From: Prunus persica
Lineage: Eukaryota > Streptophyta > Magnoliopsida > Rosales > Rosaceae
NCBI RefSeq assembly: GCF_000346465.2
Contig: NC_034016.1
Location: 215,041 to 279,040 of the forward strand
DNA length: 64,000 bases
Direction: 5' to 3'
Made by a program: the position numbers and the translations under genes. The notes beneath the pieces are model-generated. The model was not told the origin of the DNA, searched no databases, and worked only from the letters and a program-made list of their open reading frames with translations. This document shows positions 60,412 through 64,000 of the stretch, piece by piece. Every line of letters starts with the position of its first letter. Within the stretch, counting starts at the first letter, position 1.

Positions 60412-61277
60412 AAAGGAGAAGAATTGTAAAACATTCAAAATACCAAAAAATGTCATTGGTTACTGCAAACATTAAGAATTGAAATTATTAATTAAATGAG
60501 AATAATATGGTAAATTCACACTTTTTCATATTAAAAAAATTAATATTAAAAGAAAAATCGGATAATGAATTTTATTTTTATGGAACATAACTGCCTATTA
60601 TCTTTTTTAATTCTAAAATAAATTTAAATTTTTTTATTAAAAAGCCCATCGCAGGTGCAGAAGTGCGTGTCGAGAGACTATTTATATTTAAGGGAGATTC
60701 ACTATTATACTTAATATAGGGGCCCAAATTATAAAAATATCACATGGACTTTAGAAACACACCCAAAGTCCATTTACAATATAACAAAGAGGCTTTTAAC
60801 TTCTTTTCAATTACAAAACTGTCATCGATTTTTTTAAAACAAACTCAACCCCAAAAGCTTATAAAAAACCTAAAATTCTCAATAGGGTATCAAAGTAATT
60901 TAATTATCAAAATTAAATAAAATAAAGCCAGCTATTATTTTTTGGATTTTTTTGGGAGTTTGTTTATAGAAATTAAATTGTGTAGGGTTTATTATATTTT
61001 TTATACTAAGAATGGGTATATGACTAAATATCCCTATATTTAATGCATGTGACAGTTTTTAATTCGATGTTTGTAGAGATTACAATAGGTCGGGAAGCAC
61101 AAGATTACACCCAAATAAGCCCTATGGGCGAGTTAGGTTTGGTTTTTTTTTTTTTTTTTTTTTTCCTTCCTTTCTTTTTCCTGGTCTGAATGCGCGAGTT
61201 AGGTTAGGTTTTCATTCCTCTCTCTCTTACTCTCAGGTTCTCTCTTCTCCGGCGAAACCCAACCACCCACCCCCCCC

Positions 61278-61318
<41 letters not shown>

Positions 61319-61926
61319 TCTCTCTTCTTATCTCGAATTTTCTATGTTTCTCAGTCTCAGTTAATGATCGCCGACAAAATCTATTCCTCTCCTGCGATTT
61401 CTTCTGTGGGTTTCTCTCTCATATCAGTTAAAGGTGAGAGCATCATCTTCCTTTGAATTTAGGGTTTATTCTAAATTAAACTTATGTTTTTTTTCTTTTA
61501 AATTAGGCTTGTCGATTTGGTGGTTGAGGTTGATGTGATGATATATTTTTTCTGTTAAGGGTTTAGGGTTGTCGAATTAGGGCTGCTACCAATTAGGTTA
61601 TGTTGTGCTGTGATGATTATTTGAAATTGACAAAGAAATTATGAAATGTTGGTTTCATTAAACTAATTAGGGCTGCTACCAATTAGGTTCTTCTGTTAAA
61701 TTATACTGTTGTGATTATTTGGTTGTCCTTGGTGGTTCTGTTTTGCTAAATTAATTTTTATTTTATGAAATTAGGTTATGTGAAACTACTAGGTTCTGTT
61801 TCTGCTGCTGCTATTCTGTTGTTATGCTGCTGTATTAATTATGTTTATGTTTCTTTTTGTGAAATAGGTTATGTTGCATGCTAGGTCTGTTTTTATTGGT
61901 TAGTTTCTGTTTTTATTAAAGGAGAG
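60366..61926. other. Intergenic, repeat-rich
   Basis: An AT microsatellite (about 60374-60406), AT-rich sequence, poly-T at about 61142-61164 and a CT microsatellite (61281-61313). A block with TTAGGGCTGCTACCAATTAGG occurs near 61577 and again near 61668. A short ATG frame from 61364 that ends in a GT donor (61434) could be a first exon, but nothing supports it further. Confidence 0.5.
61281..61313. repeat. CT microsatellite
   Basis: CT repeats following a C-rich run. Confidence 0.9.
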
Positions 61927-62115
61927 ATGGACCAATTTGAACACTTGCCTAGTAGTAATGAAGGATGTTCTTCTTCCGCATCCACATCATCACCATCACC
62001 TATTATACCAATTCCCCAACCTCAAGTCCAAACACCAACTTAGTCCCAACCTCAAGCCCAAACACCGCCTCAACTGGGTGGTCTTCCACAATTACTTCCT
62101 TCTGGGACTAGATAA
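61927..62115 (+). pseudogene. Possible N-terminal remnant of a hAT/BED-type transposase
   Basis: From ATG at 61927 the frame reads MDQFEHLPSSNEG and a Ser/Pro/Gln-rich stretch, a TAG at 62041, then more Pro/Gln-rich codons to a stop at 62115. The opening resembles the low-complexity N-termini of plant BED-finger hAT transposases, but no BED finger or dimerisation domain follows. The identification is tentative. Confidence 0.25.
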
Positions 62116-62474
62116 TCATCCATAGAAAATTGGAATCAACAAACGGAAAGAAATTGAAAAATTCTATTTGTCAAATATTGTCCGTTGTTTTTCAAGAATA
62201 GACATTTTCAAATTTCAATACTAAGATGAAATCTTTTAATTCAGGCTTCAAAATCCCCAAAACTAGAGGCCCCAACATAGATTACTGGAAATTAGTGGAA
62301 AAAAACAGCAAACAAGATAAACAGCCCTAATATTTGGATTAGGGTTTCAGAAACGCTTCAAAAAGGATAGAAAGCACAAAATTACTGACATAAAAAAGTA
62401 ATTAATTTTTCAAAACCCTAATTTTTGGATCAGGGATTTTGGATCTAACTTCTAAATTAGATGTAAGCCCACAG

Positions 62475-62807
62475 ATGATTGGCTCCACCGCTCCATAGAC
62501 TGAGAGAATAAAATTCGAGAGAGAATAACGACGTTGGTACAATAGCCAAGTGGCGGAGAGAAGGAGGTCGAGTGTTAGAGATAGAGAGAGTGAGTGAGAG
62601 ACTAACAGTCGATATAGAGTGATGGCGGTGGTGTGAGGCGTAGAACTAAGAGAGTGATGGCGGTGGTGCGAGACTGTCAGTCTCTCATTCACTCTCTCTG
62701 TCTCTGATGCTCAATCTCTTTCTCTTTGCTGCTCGGCTGTTGTACCAACGTCGTCATTCGCTCTCGACTTTTATTCTCTTAGTATCTGGTGCAGTGGAGC
62801 CAATCAT
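62475..62807. repeat. Inverted duplication with 136-base arms (large hairpin)
   Basis: The arms 62475-62610 and 62672-62807 are inverted copies with scattered mismatches. Both contain the block GACGTTGGTACAA and, at their outer ends, ATGATTGGCTCCAC when read inward. The 61-base loop and its margins contain GAGTGATGGCGGTGGTG twice. Because of the symmetry, both strands encode similar short peptides with the core LLYQRR and GAVEPII. A transcript across it would fold into a long stem. Confidence 0.9.
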
Positions 62808-62959
62808 CGGTCAAAATTTGATAAATACAATTCCTTTTCGTTTGTTGATTCCAATTTTGTTCCAAACGCTGGAATGGAAATTTAAAATCGCGGATTATGG
62901 AGGTTGGAATCTTCTGGAGTGTTCTTGGTCAAATCATTTTCTGCCCACTTGATTGCTAA

Positions 62960-63595
62960 TCCTTCCTCACCTATCTTCCCTCCTTCTTGTGTAATTGGGA
63001 AGGCTAAAGTACCCCACAAGGTAAAACTGTTATTTGATTCAAAGAAAAAATCCTCGTTTATATTTCTCTCCTAGCTGGTGTATTTTGTGTAAATGTGCTA
63101 ATGAAACATTGGATCGCTTATTTATGTCTTGCCCAATTGTCTCCTTTTTGTGGGCAAGACGTCAGGAGACTGGGATGATCTAGGGCAATTATAATTCTTG
63201 CTATGACTTTCTGGGGTCAGGGATGAATTTCTTTGGAGGAAGGAGGGGTGTAATTCTGGGCTATTGTTCCTGTGATGGCGCTGTTCTGTGTGGTGTGGGG
63301 AGAGAGGAATAGAAGAATTTTTGAGAATTTGGAGGGGGATGAGATCGAATCAGGTTTTGGACATCGCTATGGGCATCTACATCCTCTGAATTAAGGACAC
63401 AAGCTTGAGTTTCATTCTATTAGATTGGAATGCTGCAATTGTGTAGCTTGTGGTTAGCTTAGCCTTTTGTTGTTTAGCTTCCTGCAGCCTCCTATAGGTT
63501 AGCTTTCTGTAGTTTTTTTTTGTGTTGTAGGCCTTTAGGCCCTGTGGCACCCTTAGCCACAATTCTTTTGCGTTCTTGTCTTTGGCAATAAATTA
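62960..63595 (+). mobile_element. LINE 3' remnant (zinc-binding RT region and tail)
   Basis: Plus-strand frames contain SWCILCKCANETLDRLFMSC followed by PIVSFLWARR, the zf-RVT motif found after the reverse transcriptase of plant LINEs. Upstream is the piece KAKVPHKVKLLF and downstream is VVWGERNRRIFEN, in the usual order. Several frameshifts and stops are present. The 3' part ends with CAATAAATTATC and a TTTTC-type run near 63595, which may be the original 3' end. The element is 5'-truncated, as is usual for LINEs. Confidence 0.75.
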
Positions 63596-64000
63596 TCATT
63601 TCTTTTCAAAAGATGGAAATTTAAAATCGTTCCATTCCAGGATAGTTAGGAAAGGGGATACAATTCCTATTCCTACTCTAGCATTCCGTCCAAACAAATG
63701 GGGCCAAGATGTTTAAGATTTTAAAAATGTAAGAGGAAGTGTGAAACAAATTAAAGAAGCACAGAATCGAAAATTAGCGTCATGCCTCAGATTTTTGATT
63801 ATATGTGCAAGAGTTTATTTCCTAGTGTTATCATATAGTTGGATATTTTAATTATCCCAACAAGAATATTCCTTTTCTTGTCTCTAGATAATGATTTAGC
63901 CTCAGATTTTCGGGTTTGAATGTAATTGTTGCGGTATTGTATCCATCTTGAAAATAAGTTTATGTTTTGCATAAATTTAGGTGGTATACGGACAAGCTCA
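63596..64000. other. Intergenic
   Basis: No coding frame, terminus or repeat recognised. Confidence 0.6.

Noticed and set aside
61364..61433. Possible first exon with ATG and GT donor after a CT-rich leader
   Set aside because: Only 23 codons, and no following exon could be linked to it.

Overview
The window is nuclear DNA from a eudicot plant. It has intron-rich genes with GT-AG junctions, plant-only families (NAC, Whirly, DCD, phytolongin) and dense plant transposons. The gene set and the flavour of the copia and Harbinger elements suggest Rosaceae (perhaps Prunus or a relative), but that is an impression, not something shown. Positions 1992-2807 are an assembly gap.

Layout. (1) 1-8455: an autonomous-type CACTA transposon whose left end lies outside the window. 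It has a fused ORF2/Ulp1-protease gene, broken by the gap, and a three-exon TNP2 transposase. Its right terminus sits 48 bp beyond the stop codon of the next gene. (2) 8504-9779 (-): DCD-domain asparagine-rich protein. (3) 13623-15533 (+): NAC transcription factor of the SOMBRERO/BEARSKIN type. (4) 16574-18959 (+): WHIRLY2. (5) 19256-23405: a PIF/Harbinger element with convergent genes, the transposase intact and the DNA-binding partner broken by a stop codon. (6) 24345-28982 (+): TAD3, the non-catalytic partner of the wobble tRNA adenosine deaminase, with a SINE in intron 2. (7) 30783-31619 (-): phytolongin. (8) about 36407-38472 (-): membrane RING-H2 (ATL-type) E3 ligase. (9) 39081-45376: young Ty1/copia element with a 5-bp target duplication and a decayed coding region. 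(10) 46855-54159 (-): alkaline ceramidase homologue that is a pseudogene, with three nonsense codons, a lost zinc ligand and a 5-kb copia element in its intron. (11) 54316-55636: solo LTR just upstream of that pseudogene. (12) 56949-60365: long-inverted-repeat element holding a second, related LTR in the opposite orientation and an RNase H fragment. (13) 61-64 kb: transposon debris, a large inverted duplication and a LINE 3' end.

How the genes relate. The host genes do not form a pathway; they are ordinary dispersed plant genes. The phytolongin/ATL pair may be conserved microsynteny with Arabidopsis. Most of the remaining structure is transposon biology: nested insertions, target duplications, long hairpins, and transition-type decay of the ceramidase gene and the elements around it.

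I found no convincing undescribed molecular system. The best leads are the near-perfect hairpin upstream of the CACTA transposase, the G-box array of the Harbinger element, the 136-bp-arm inverted duplication near 62.6 kb, and the transition-biased death of the ceramidase locus. Splice junctions were read by eye from GT/AG sites, reading phase and family similarity; none was tested with transcripts.
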